The position numbers were made by a program, and so were the translations under genes. This document shows positions 17,818 to 25,874 of a stretch of 64,000 bases of DNA, piece after piece; position 1 is the stretch's first letter, and each line of letters begins with the position of its first letter. The stretch is taken from NCBI GenBank assembly GCA_964555285.1, contig CAZKRM010000003.1, positions 1-64,000 on the forward strand, read 5' to 3'. Below the pieces are notes generated by a model. It worked only from the letters and a program-made list of their open reading frames with translations. It had not been told where the DNA came from and did not search any database. The DNA comes from JBBIQV01 sp964555285 (GTDB lineage: Bacteria > Nitrospirota > Nitrospiria > Nitrospirales > Nitrospiraceae).

Positions 17818-18614
17818 GCCGACTCCTGGTCTGTCCACCGGACTATTTTCGAATCGACTACGAGATCAATCCGTGGATGCGCCGGTCCAACGGAGTCGAT
17901 CCCGAGCGGGCCGTGCAGCAGTGGCATCGGCTCATGCAGGTGCTCGAACAGGATGTGGGAGTGGCGCTGGAACGCATGCAGCCGGTGCCGGGGTTGCCGG
18001 ACTTGGTGTTCACGGCTAACGCGGGGGTAGTGGTCGGGCGCAAGGTTGTGACGAGCCGCTTCCGCCATCCCGAGCGGCAACGGGAGGAAGCGCATTTTGA
18101 AGCGTGGTTTCGGGAACATGGATATGAAGTGATTACGTTGGGCGAGAGTCTGTATTTCGAAGGCGCCGGCGATCTTCTTGGATTTTCCGATGTCTGGTTC
18201 GGTGGCTACCAGCAGCGCTCAGTGATCCGCGCCTACCCCTATCTGAGCGAATTGTTCGGGCGTGAAGTGATTCCCGTCGAACTCGTCGATGGCCGGTTCT
18301 ATCATTTAGATACCTGCTTCTGTCCCTTGAGCGGCGGTGAGCTCCTGTATTTCCCTTCGGCGTTTGACCGCTATGGGCAGGCCGCGATTGCCGACCGGGT
18401 CGATGCCAAGCGCCGTCTGGTCGTCCCCGAAGCAGAAGCGCTCAAGTTTGCTTGCAACGCCGTCTGCGTCGGAAAGCATGTCGTCCTGCCGGCCGGCTGT
18501 CCCCATACCGAGCAGCTCCTCGAAGCACGTGGCTATCAACCCCACCCGGTTCCGCTTGACGAGTTCATGAAGTCCGGCGGCTCGGCGAAGTGTCTGACGC
18601 TCGCCCTGGACTAA
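17814..18614 (+). CDS. ArgZ-like arginine dihydrolase (amidinotransferase fold)
   Basis: 266 residues, matching the N-terminal half of cyanobacterial ArgZ/AgrE. Expected active-site positions are present: Asn19 in INPWM, Asn69 in FTANAG, Glu116 in FEGAGD, His164 in FYHLDTCFCPLSGG and the nucleophile Cys260 in SAKCLTL. ArgZ converts arginine to ornithine, two ammonia and CO2. Together with the upstream gene the route arginine to ornithine to proline plus ammonia is encoded as two proteins instead of one, in reversed order. A DDAH or plain deiminase activity is the alternative, but the FTANAG motif favours dihydrolase. Confidence 0.83.
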   Translation: MSRLLVCPPDYFRIDYEINPWMRRSNGVDPERAVQQWHRLMQVLEQDVGVALERMQPVPGLPDLVFTANAGVVVGRKVVTSRFRHPERQREEAHFEAWFREHGYEVITLGESLYFEGAGDLLGFSDVWFGGYQQRSVIRAYPYLSELFGREVIPVELVDGRFYHLDTCFCPLSGGELLYFPSAFDRYGQAAIADRVDAKRRLVVPEAEALKFACNAVCVGKHVVLPAGCPHTEQLLEARGYQPHPVPLDEFMKSGGSAKCLTLALD

Positions 18615-18682
18615 GGCCCCACGGATTACCGGCCTGGACCCATGACCCGTGATCATCCCGCTGGCACTATATCCTCCTGCCC

Positions 18683-18709
18683 TCAAGTTTTTCCCACAGG
18701 GACCGATAT
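18683..18709 (+). promoter_or_regulatory. Sigma-28 (FliA)-like promoter of the flp pilin gene
   Basis: TCAAGTTT (18683-18690), an 11-bp spacer and ACCGATAT (18702-18709), close to the FliA consensus TAAAGTTT-N11-GCCGATAA. It predicts a transcript start near 18716, about 50 bases before the pilin ATG. By eye; whether the organism has FliA is not visible here. Confidence 0.55.
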
Positions 18710-18767
18710 GCTAGGCATAGAGTCGATTGGCTCTATCTCACACGGCGTACAACACACTGGAGGGACG

Positions 18768-18929
18768 ATGAAAAACCGATGGCTTCGAGTGGTCGACAAT
18801 CAAGTGGGTGCGAGTGCGGTGGAGTATTCCCTTCTCGTGGCGCTGATCGCGGTGGCGATTATCGCGTCGGTCACCTTGCTGGGCTCGAAGATCACGAAAG
18901 TGTTTACACTCATTGCCGGCAAGTTCTAG
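18768..18929 (+). CDS. flp: Flp/Fap type IVb pilin
   Basis: 53 residues. The prepilin peptidase site fits G-XXXXEY: cleavage after Gly14 leaves ASAVEYSLLVALIAV, the Flp hallmark with Glu and Tyr at 19 and 20, followed by one hydrophobic helix. GGAGGG lies 7 bp before the ATG. It is the major subunit of the Tad pilus built by the genes that follow. The frame is open to 18642 but that part has no pilin features. 257 bp separate it from cpaB, as is usual for a highly expressed pilin gene. Confidence 0.92.
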   Translation: MKNRWLRVVDNQVGASAVEYSLLVALIAVAIIASVTLLGSKITKVFTLIAGKF

Positions 18930-19186
18930 TTTCCCTTCTCCTGTGCCCGTTCTCTTGCCGTGATCCCCACGACCAAGGCTGTGTCAGCCTTCCTGCAGCT
19001 CTCACCGAACGCTCCTCAGATTGGGCTCGTGGTGCCGGAGCGCCTGTGCCGGCACCGTTCAAGATTCCTACAATCCAGCCGATACGGTTCGTGACGGTCT
19101 GTGTTCGCTGGAGACAGTTGTAATCGCACCCGGAGTGGAGTGCGCACACCCGCTGTCCTGTCAAGATCCTTCACCGAGGAGCAGCG

Positions 19187-20152
19187 ATGATGACCCTGCA
19201 ACGACGTGCCTCCCTCTTCATGGCAGTGGCCATACTCCTGGCGGGGCTTGCGAGCGTCTGGGCGTACCGATGGCTTCAGCGCGTTGAAACGGAACTGCGC
19301 GATGAGATCCAGGGAACGAATCGAGCGCAATCGGTCGTGGTGGTGAACGAGGATCTGCCGGCAGGAACAGCGATCTCGGCGCAGTCGGTTCGCCTGGTGT
19401 CGTTACCCGCCGAGGCGATTCCGGACGGCGTGTTCGACGACGCGAATCGGGTATCGGGAAGAATCGCCGTCTCGCCGCTTCGACGCAACGAGCCGGTCCT
19501 TGAGTCCAAGTTGGCTCCGCCCGAGGTCACCCGTGGGGGCATCGCAGCCCTGACCAGCCAAGACAAGCGCGCCATCGCCGTGCATGTCGACGAAGTCGTC
19601 GCCGTGGCCGGCTTCATCCAGCCGGGCGATCGAGTCGACGTCTTGGCGACGTTGCATACCGATAGCGACAAGAGCCGGCCCGTGACGAAGACAATACTGG
19701 AAAACGTGCCGGTGCTGGCCACCGGCGGGAATGCCGGAGTCGCGCCGAAGGTCTCGACGGCGGGTAACGCCGAGGGGCCTCATGTCATGACGTTGGAAGT
19801 CAGCCCGGATGAGGCGGAAAAGCTGACGCTCGCGGCGTCCGAAGGAAGAATCCATCTCGTGTTGCGCCATCCGTTGAATAGGGAGACGGCCGATACCGTC
19901 GGCGCGACAGTGGAGGGACTGTTGGGCCGTCGCGGAGAACCGATCGTTCCTGCGTCGGCCGGTGCCGCCGCTTTCAAGGACAAGGGACCGAGCAATGAAT
20001 CGGAGGCACGGGCCGCGCCGCCGGTGTCCCGCGCCTCCGTTCCTCGGCAACAGGGGACGCCGCAACCGGTTTCGCGGGTGGAGATGATACGAGGACAGCA
20101 GCGAAGTGAAGTGCAGTTTGCGGACACTTCCACAACCGGGGCCCGTCCATGA
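19187..20152 (+). CDS. cpaB: Flp pilus assembly protein CpaB/RcpC
   Basis: 321 residues. N-terminal membrane segment, then an SAF domain (VVVVNEDLPAGTAISAQSVRLVSLP) and the RcpC/CpaB core (DKRAIAVHVDEVVAVAGFIQPGDRVDVL). The last 80 residues are Pro/Ala rich. CpaB sits in the periplasm and assists the secretin. GAGGA precedes the ATG by 6 bp; a second ATG follows directly. The stop overlaps the cpaC start. Confidence 0.92.
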   Translation: MMTLQRRASLFMAVAILLAGLASVWAYRWLQRVETELRDEIQGTNRAQSVVVVNEDLPAGTAISAQSVRLVSLPAEAIPDGVFDDANRVSGRIAVSPLRRNEPVLESKLAPPEVTRGGIAALTSQDKRAIAVHVDEVVAVAGFIQPGDRVDVLATLHTDSDKSRPVTKTILENVPVLATGGNAGVAPKVSTAGNAEGPHVMTLEVSPDEAEKLTLAASEGRIHLVLRHPLNRETADTVGATVEGLLGRRGEPIVPASAGAAAFKDKGPSNESEARAAPPVSRASVPRQQGTPQPVSRVEMIRGQQRSEVQFADTSTTGARP

Positions 20153-21642
20153 TTGTGCCCGCTGAACAGAGAGAGCGGCGGATCCTCGACAGTCCGTCTT
20201 GGAAGGCGTTGCTCCTGGCAGCCTCGATCCTGCTGGGTGGTTCCAGCGATGGTCGGGCCCAAGACGGAGTTTCGTCTTCGACGGGGATCAAGAGCGCAAA
20301 GTCCATGCAGGTGGTCGTGGGAAAGTCGCTGGTGTACGAGAGCCCGGTTCCCTTCATGCGGGCCTCCCTCGCGAATCCCGGGATTGCCGACGCCCTTGTG
20401 ATCTCCCCGCGGCAGCTGTACGTGATGGGCAAGACCGTGGGAATCACCAATCTCATGTTGTGGGGAAAAGACGGGCGCGTGGCGGCTGCGCATGATGTGG
20501 AGGTTGCGCCGGACCTCGTGCAACTGAAGGGGCAGCTCCATCAACTGCTCCCCGATGAGACCCAGATACAGGTCACGGCGACGCACGATCATGTGACGTT
20601 GAGCGGCACGATCGGGAGCGCGGTCCGCCTGAATCAAGTTCTCACTCTCGCGGAGGCCTACGCGCCGAAGAAAGTGGTGAACCTGCTCCAGGTCAGCGGC
20701 GTCCAGCAAGTGATGCTGGAGGTCCGGGTGGCGGAAATGGACCGGACTCTGCTGCGGCGCTTGGGTCTCAACGCGACGTTCACCGACGGGACGGGGAGGA
20801 GCTTCGGCGTGTCGGTGCTGAGGAATCTGACGTCGCTGCTCTCTCCCACGGACAACAATGCGGTGATCAGCCCCGGCGCCTTCGCCGCCGCCGCGCCACC
20901 CTTCGGAATCGGGCTGGGCCAAGCCGTCAACGCGCTGTTTCGGTTCCAGAGCGGATCGTCCACCTGGACCGGCTTCATCGATGCGCTGAAAGAGAACAAT
21001 CTGGCCAAGGTGCTGGCCGAGCCGACGTTGGTGGCGATCAGCGGGCAGGATGCGAGCTTTCTCGCCGGAGGGGAGTTTCCTATCCCGGTGCCCCAAGCGT
21101 TCGGCGTCACGACGGTTCAATTCAAGAAATTCGGCGTGCAACTGAATTTTACTCCCGTGGTGCTCGACCAACGCCGCATGAGCATTACCGTCACGCCTGA
21201 AGTCTCCGAGTTGAACTTCGCGAACGGGCTCGTCCTCCAGGGCTTCACTGTCCCCTCCATCAATACCCGGCGGGCGTCCACGGTGATCGAGTTGGGGGAT
21301 GGGCAGAGCTTCGCCATTGCCGGCTTGCTGCGCGACCAGGTGCGGGAAATCGTCTCCAAGTATCCGGTCCTCGGCGACATCCCCATCTTGGGGGCCCTCT
21401 TCCGGAGTTCGCAGTTTCAGAAGAACGAGACCGAACTCATTATCGTGGTCACGCCGCATCTGGTCGTGCCGACGACCGAGGCGAAACTGCCCCTGCCGAC
21501 GGGGCGCTTCATCGAACCGGATGATTTCGATTTTTATGTGATGGGACGTATGCAAAGCGCCGGGCCCCCTCTGCGCCCCCGTGGGGCACGCCCCATTCCA
21601 GAGGAACGCCTCGAAGGGCCGGTCGGGCACGTGATGCCGTAA
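20149..21642 (+). CDS. cpaC: Tad secretin CpaC/RcpA
   Basis: 497 residues. N-terminal pilus-secretin domain (about 50-130) with the LPRQ-type LYVMGKTVGITNLMLWG motif, a BON-like segment (about 140-190) and the secretin core (about 195-450) containing VLAEPTLVAISGQDASFLAGGEFPIPV split over positions 290-315 and the family end VPTTEA. It forms the outer-membrane pore for the pilus. The last residues (VGHVMP) and stop codon are part of a 73-bp tandem repeat. Confidence 0.93.
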   Translation: MIVPAEQRERRILDSPSWKALLLAASILLGGSSDGRAQDGVSSSTGIKSAKSMQVVVGKSLVYESPVPFMRASLANPGIADALVISPRQLYVMGKTVGITNLMLWGKDGRVAAAHDVEVAPDLVQLKGQLHQLLPDETQIQVTATHDHVTLSGTIGSAVRLNQVLTLAEAYAPKKVVNLLQVSGVQQVMLEVRVAEMDRTLLRRLGLNATFTDGTGRSFGVSVLRNLTSLLSPTDNNAVISPGAFAAAAPPFGIGLGQAVNALFRFQSGSSTWTGFIDALKENNLAKVLAEPTLVAISGQDASFLAGGEFPIPVPQAFGVTTVQFKKFGVQLNFTPVVLDQRRMSITVTPEVSELNFANGLVLQGFTVPSINTRRASTVIELGDGQSFAIAGLLRDQVREIVSKYPVLGDIPILGALFRSSQFQKNETELIIVVTPHLVVPTTEAKLPLPTGRFIEPDDFDFYVMGRMQSAGPPLRPRGARPIPEERLEGPVGHVMP

Positions 21643-21655
21643 GGAAGATCAACCA

Positions 21656-21715
21656 ATGCGGATCGTACCGAGCGAGGCCCACCGCAGCATCCAGGTCGGG
21701 CACGTGATGCCGTAA
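21656..21715 (+). CDS. 19-codon mini-ORF 1 in tandem repeat
   Basis: ATG, 19 codons (begins MRIVPSEAHRS, ends VGHVMP) and TAA. AAGGA stands 9 bp before the ATG, as before the lipoprotein gene. It ends with the same six residues as CpaC. It may be only a by-product of the duplication; translation is unproven. Confidence 0.35.
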   Translation: MRIVPSEAHRSIQVGHVMP

Positions 21716-21728
21716 GGAAGATCAACCA

Positions 21729-21788
21729 ATGCGGATCGTGCTGAGCGAGGACCGCCGCAGCATCCAGGTCGGGCACGTGATGCCGTAA
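21729..21788 (+). CDS. 19-codon mini-ORF 2 in tandem repeat
   Basis: Second copy, begins MRIVLSEDRRS, ends VGHVMP-stop, same ribosome-binding sequence. Compared with copy 1 the changes are few and include substitutions that alter residues 5, 8 and 9 but keep the frame and length. Translation unproven. Confidence 0.35.
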   Translation: MRIVLSEDRRSIQVGHVMP

Positions 21789-21801
21789 GGAGGATCAACC
21801 G

Positions 21802-22107
21802 ATGGGACAACACTGGCACATTGCGGGGGCTCTGCTGGGCGGCCTGCTGTGGATGAGCGGCGGGTGTTCGAGCGCCACGTCCTTGTCGGAAGACTTTGGC
21901 GAATCGACGGCGACGGCGGTGCAGGTCCAACGTCTCCGCGACCAGCCGGTCGAGCCGACGGGAGTGATTCCCGTTCTGGAAGGACAGCCTGCGGACCGAG
22001 TCATGCAGCGGTATATCCAGTCGTTCGATCGTCCGGCCACGGCAGCGCCTCCTGGAATTCTCGCGCCGGCAACTGGGAGTTCTGGAAGTATGGGGCTGGG
22101 GGAATAG
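21802..22107 (+). CDS. Small lipoprotein of the Tad locus
   Basis: 101 residues. A signal segment ends in a lipobox-like MSGGC (Cys22), followed by a polar, unstructured-looking chain rich in Pro, Gly and Ser. AAGGAGGATC precedes the ATG at proper distance. No known domain. Small lipoproteins at this position in Tad loci often help the secretin reach the outer membrane, but that role is inferred from position only. Confidence 0.65.
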   Translation: MGQHWHIAGALLGGLLWMSGGCSSATSLSEDFGESTATAVQVQRLRDQPVEPTGVIPVLEGQPADRVMQRYIQSFDRPATAAPPGILAPATGSSGSMGLGE

Positions 22108-22130
22108 GTTGACGGAAGGCGAGAGCCATC

Positions 22131-22616
22131 ATGGGGAGAGCGGCGCTGCGGGATGAAGAGGGACGCGGAGACGGAGCACGTGGCGTCCGCCTCAGTCGGT
22201 CGGGTGTAGCTGGACGACTGTTCAAAGAGACGTCCGGCGCAGCCGCCGTGGAATTTGCGCTGGTCTTGCCGCTGCTGCTGATGCTGATTCTGGGCATGGT
22301 CGAATTTGGAACACTTTTTTACCGGCAAGCGATCATCTCCTGGTCGAGTCGCGAAGCCGCGCGGACCGGCATTGTGCAGGTCACTCCGAAACCGACGGCC
22401 GGCCAGGTTGAGGCGGTGGTGTCGTCCGTTCTGAGCAAGGCCAGCCTCGGCACGAGCACGGTGGCGGTTACGGTCACGGGCGCCGGGGGCGCCTTCGGAA
22501 CCGATCTCACGGTGCTGGTCGAATCCCCCTATCGGTTTCAGTTCTTGCCTGCTCTGGTGCCGGGCATGCCTTCATCCGTGACTCTTCGAGGTCGAACGGT
22601 GATGAAAAATGAATAA
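22131..22616 (+). CDS. TadE-like pseudopilin
   Basis: 161 residues. After a polar N terminus of about 35 residues comes the TadE motif GAAAVEFALVLPLLLMLILG with the conserved Glu, then SREAARTG, then a beta-rich tail. TadE-like minor pilins are cut by prepilin peptidase and prime pilus assembly. The polar leader is longer than usual; a later start would lose no motif. It overlaps the next gene by 8 bp. Confidence 0.85.
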   Translation: MGRAALRDEEGRGDGARGVRLSRSGVAGRLFKETSGAAAVEFALVLPLLLMLILGMVEFGTLFYRQAIISWSSREAARTGIVQVTPKPTAGQVEAVVSSVLSKASLGTSTVAVTVTGAGGAFGTDLTVLVESPYRFQFLPALVPGMPSSVTLRGRTVMKNE

Positions 22617-23688
22617 CGCGCCCCGTCGAACAGCTACGCCCCGGTCGGTGTTATCGGCACGCCGCCCACAGGCTCTGGCCGACGGGTCGGACCAGCAAGG
22701 CGCCGTCGCGGTCCTCGTCGCCCTGTCGCTCACGGTCCTGATCCCCATGCTGGCGTTGGTGCTCGACATCGGACAGGCTCTCGTCGTCAAACAATCGCTC
22801 CAGAACCTCGCCGATGCTGCGGCACTCGCCGGTGCACGACAGTTAGGACGTGTCTATGAAGTGACACCACCGACGGGGGCAGGCGGGACCCTGCCGGCCG
22901 CTGGGATCGGGCAAGTGAATGGGGCGGTTGCAGACGTGGGTGGAAAGAATCAGCCGCCTCATCACACGGCTTCCGTGCTGTCGAATCTCGGAGTATGGAA
23001 CGCGACGTCCCACACGCTGGCTGGAGGAGGGGCCTTGCCGGACGGTGTGCATGTCTCGGCGCAGACACACGTGCCGACCTTTGTGGCGTCGGCCGTGGGC
23101 GTCAAGACTATTGCGGTGTCTGCTGATGCCACGGCCGCCTTGACCGGTTTGTCACAAGTGCCCGCGGGAAGTCTTGCCCTTCCCTTTGGAGTCGCTCGGG
23201 GCTGGTTCAGCGGCAAGGGCAAGGGATGGGCGAGCCAATCCTTTACGCTCACCAAGAATGGAACGAGCCCTGTCTGTGCAGCCTGGAGCACGTTTACTCA
23301 GACACCCGCGACACAGCAGCAACTGCAAACGATCGTGAAGGGAATTCGGACCGGCGGGTATATCAGTCCAATCGCCAACAGCGGGCAGACGCAGTTTCAG
23401 TTTCTTGGCGCGAAGCCCGGCACGGCATTTACCGAACTGCAATCACTGTACAAGAGCAGGAAGGATCCGAAAACGGGAGACTGGCTCACCGTCGTGCCCG
23501 TCTATGATCGAGGGACCTGTGTGGCCGCAACCGGCCCCGCCACAATCGCGGGATTCGCCACCGTGAGGCTCAATCAGAAAAGCAGCAACCAGTTGTCGGC
23601 GACGGTCGTCACCGATCAGATTCAGATCGGGCGCGGCGGCGGAACGGACTATGGGACGAAGGGGAGCATTCCCGGCCTGGTGAACTAG
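22609..23688 (+). CDS. TadG-like protein
   Basis: 359 residues. One hydrophobic helix near residues 34-55 (GAVAVLVALSLTVLIPMLALV) preceded by a basic leader, then QSLQNLADAAALAGARQLG, the signature of the TadG N-terminal domain. The remainder is Gly/Ala/Thr rich and probably periplasmic. TadG proteins anchor or stabilise the Tad machine. Position after tadE and before tadZ supports it. Confidence 0.85.
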   Translation: MNNAPRRTATPRSVLSARRPQALADGSDQQGAVAVLVALSLTVLIPMLALVLDIGQALVVKQSLQNLADAAALAGARQLGRVYEVTPPTGAGGTLPAAGIGQVNGAVADVGGKNQPPHHTASVLSNLGVWNATSHTLAGGGALPDGVHVSAQTHVPTFVASAVGVKTIAVSADATAALTGLSQVPAGSLALPFGVARGWFSGKGKGWASQSFTLTKNGTSPVCAAWSTFTQTPATQQQLQTIVKGIRTGGYISPIANSGQTQFQFLGAKPGTAFTELQSLYKSRKDPKTGDWLTVVPVYDRGTCVAATGPATIAGFATVRLNQKSSNQLSATVVTDQIQIGRGGGTDYGTKGSIPGLVN

Positions 23689-23698
23689 AGAGACACCG

Positions 23699-24541
23699 AT
23701 GACCACGGACGCAACGAGCCAAGCCCCACGCGCCAAGCTGGTGTGTGTCCTCGGCGCCGCAGGAGGGGTCGGAGCATCGACCGTCGCAGCCAACCTGGCC
23801 GTCTCACTTCAACAGGTTCACGGCACTCAGTCGGTCGCGGTGGTGGATACGACGCTCGCGGGCGGCGATCTGCCGCTGTTGCTGGGGGTATCGCTGGGCA
23901 CCAGTCTTCGCCCGCTGCCGACCGATCCGCAGCACGTCGACGAGGCGCTCCTCATGAACGCGTTGGCCAAACATGCCTCGGGCGTTCACCTCTTGCACCT
24001 GGGACAGAACAGCCCCCTGAGACCGGTCGCGGAACAGGCGGTCTTGGTACGGACGCTCGAACTCATGGCGCGATGGTATGACTGGATCGTCCTGGACTGC
24101 GGATGCATGACGGAGAAAGTGGCTCACGCCGTGATCCCCCACGCCGGCACGGTGCTGATCGTGGCAACCCTGGCGCTCCCAGCCGCGCAACGCGCGAAGC
24201 AGTTGGCGGAACTGCTCATCGAGGCCGGCGTCCCGCGCGGAAAAATGGTGGCGGTGATCAATCGATACCGAGAGGACGATGCGACATACCAGCGCCAGTT
24301 GAAACCGCTCCTCCCCTGCCGAGTCGGCGCCTATCTGCCTGATTCACCGGAGCCGGCCCGCGAGGCCCTGATCAATGGGGTACTGCTGGTGGCCGTTGAC
24401 TCGCGCGCCGCGCTCGCATGCTGCTATGGGGAGTTGGCTGCTTCCCTGAGCGGACAGTCGGCGGGCGCCTCGGATCGGAAGCCCCAAGGGTTGCTTCAGA
24501 CCTTCCAGGCCCGATTCATGGGGAAACGCCGTGCGGCATGA
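23699..24541 (+). CDS. Pilus localisation ATPase-like protein TadZ/CpaE
   Basis: 280 residues, MinD/ParA fold. The P-loop region reads LGAAGGVGAST (18-28). Both lysines of the classical deviant Walker A (KGGxGKT) are replaced, by Ala21 and by Ala26. GAST is common in CpaE/TadZ; loss of the first Lys as well suggests weak or no ATP hydrolysis. No N-terminal receiver domain, which many CpaE proteins have. It places the Tad machine in the cell. Confidence 0.83.
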   Translation: MTTDATSQAPRAKLVCVLGAAGGVGASTVAANLAVSLQQVHGTQSVAVVDTTLAGGDLPLLLGVSLGTSLRPLPTDPQHVDEALLMNALAKHASGVHLLHLGQNSPLRPVAEQAVLVRTLELMARWYDWIVLDCGCMTEKVAHAVIPHAGTVLIVATLALPAAQRAKQLAELLIEAGVPRGKMVAVINRYREDDATYQRQLKPLLPCRVGAYLPDSPEPAREALINGVLLVAVDSRAALACCYGELAASLSGQSAGASDRKPQGLLQTFQARFMGKRRAA

Positions 24542-24573
24542 CGACTCTGTGATCGATCGAGGTGAGCGGCGCC

Positions 24574-25872
24574 ATGTCTGAACAGACCGCATCTGCCACG
24601 GATGTGCATGCCATCAAGGCTCGCGTTCACTCGTTGCTGTTGGAGCGACTGGATTTCTCCGTCATGGCCGTCGGAGAGCCGGAGGCCATTCGTTCGCAAC
24701 TCTCCATCTTGATCATGCAGATTCTCGAAGAGCTGGACGCGACGCTCACCGTGGCCGAGCTTCAGCAGGTCGTCCGCGAGATTCAGCACGACGTACTCGG
24801 CCTCGGACCCTTGGAATTGTTGCTGGAGGACCCCACCGTTTCGGACATCTTGGTGAATACCTGCCGGCAGATCTACATCGAGCGGGGCGGCCGGCTGGTA
24901 CAGACGGATCAGCGGTTTCGCGACAACCAGCATCTGCGGGAAGTCATCGAGAAGATCGTGTCGGCGGTCGGGCGGCGCATCGACGAATCGTCTCCGATGG
25001 TGGATGCGCGGCTCCCCGACGGATCGCGGGTCAACGCCATCGTGCCTCCGCTCGCCATCGACGGCCCGATTCTCTCCATCCGCAAGTTCAGCAAGAACAT
25101 GCTGGCCCTGGAGGATTTGGTGCGGATGCGCGCGCTGACGGCGGGCATCGGCGAGCTCCTCAAGGGAATCGTGCAGGCGCGGCTGAGCGTGGTGATCTCG
25201 GGTGGAACCGGGTCCGGCAAGACCACGATGTTGAATCTGCTCTCCGGCTTCATCCCGCCCACGGAGCGGATCATCACCATCGAGGACTCCGCCGAGCTCC
25301 AGCTTCGCCAGGACCATGTCGTGCGGCTCGAAACCAGGCCGGCAAACGTGGAAGGGAAGGGCGAAGTGACGCAGCGCGTCTTGGTGCGGAACAGTCTGCG
25401 GATGAGGCCGGACCGGATCATTCTGGGAGAAGTCCGGTCGGATGAAGCGCTCGACATGTTGCAGGCGATGAACACGGGCCACGATGGATCGCTGGCGACC
25501 GTGCATGCCAATACGCCGCAGGATGCCGTCGCCCGGATCGAGACCATGGTGGCGATGGGCGGTCTCGACATCCCGCCGCACGCGGTGCGTCAACAGATCG
25601 CGTCGGCGATTCAGGTGGTGATACAAGTGCAGCGGCTCTCCGACGGCAGCCGAAAACTCATTTCACTTCAAGAAGTGCACGGTCTCAAAGACAGTAACAT
25701 TGAACTGCGCGAGATCTTCAGATTCGAACAAGTGGGGCTCGATGATCAAGGACGAGTGAACGGTCGATTCAGGTCCACCGGTGTGGTGCCGACATTTCTG
25801 GAACGGTTGAAAGTCCGTGGCTTCGCCGTGAAGCAGGAGCTCTTCGATCCTCGGCATGTGGAGGACTGTTGA
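24574..25872 (+). CDS. tadA: Secretion ATPase TadA/CpaF
   Basis: 432 residues from the ATG; GTG 24562 is in frame. The N-terminal domain has the CpaF pattern GLGPLELLLEDPTVSDILVN, then the ATPase core with Walker A GGTGSGKTT near residue 210, Asp box IITIEDSAELQL, and GEVRSDEALDMLQAMNTGHDG with the Walker B and conserved His. It drives assembly and possibly retraction of the Flp pilus from the cytoplasmic side. Confidence 0.95.
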   Translation: MSEQTASATDVHAIKARVHSLLLERLDFSVMAVGEPEAIRSQLSILIMQILEELDATLTVAELQQVVREIQHDVLGLGPLELLLEDPTVSDILVNTCRQIYIERGGRLVQTDQRFRDNQHLREVIEKIVSAVGRRIDESSPMVDARLPDGSRVNAIVPPLAIDGPILSIRKFSKNMLALEDLVRMRALTAGIGELLKGIVQARLSVVISGGTGSGKTTMLNLLSGFIPPTERIITIEDSAELQLRQDHVVRLETRPANVEGKGEVTQRVLVRNSLRMRPDRIILGEVRSDEALDMLQAMNTGHDGSLATVHANTPQDAVARIETMVAMGGLDIPPHAVRQQIASAIQVVIQVQRLSDGSRKLISLQEVHGLKDSNIELREIFRFEQVGLDDQGRVNGRFRSTGVVPTFLERLKVRGFAVKQELFDPRHVEDC

Positions 25873-25874
25873 GC

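Larger units (their letters stand above)
21622..21800 (+). repeat. 73-bp tandem duplication at the cpaC 3' end
   Basis: Units begin at 21622, 21695 and 21768; the third is cut after about 33 bp where the lipoprotein gene starts. Each unit holds a GHVMP-stop end, a TAAGGAAGATCAACC ribosome-binding segment and an ATG. Units differ at only a few bases. The duplication creates two 19-codon frames. Confidence 0.9.

Noticed and set aside
18661..18681. TGGCAC before flp as a sigma-54 promoter
   Set aside because: No TTGC at the required distance; the sigma-28-like match just downstream is better.
19780..21630. Long open frame (616 codons) on the minus strand
   Set aside because: It lies fully antisense to cpaB and cpaC, which have clear family motifs; the sequence is Arg/His/Pro rich as expected for a GC-rich shadow frame.
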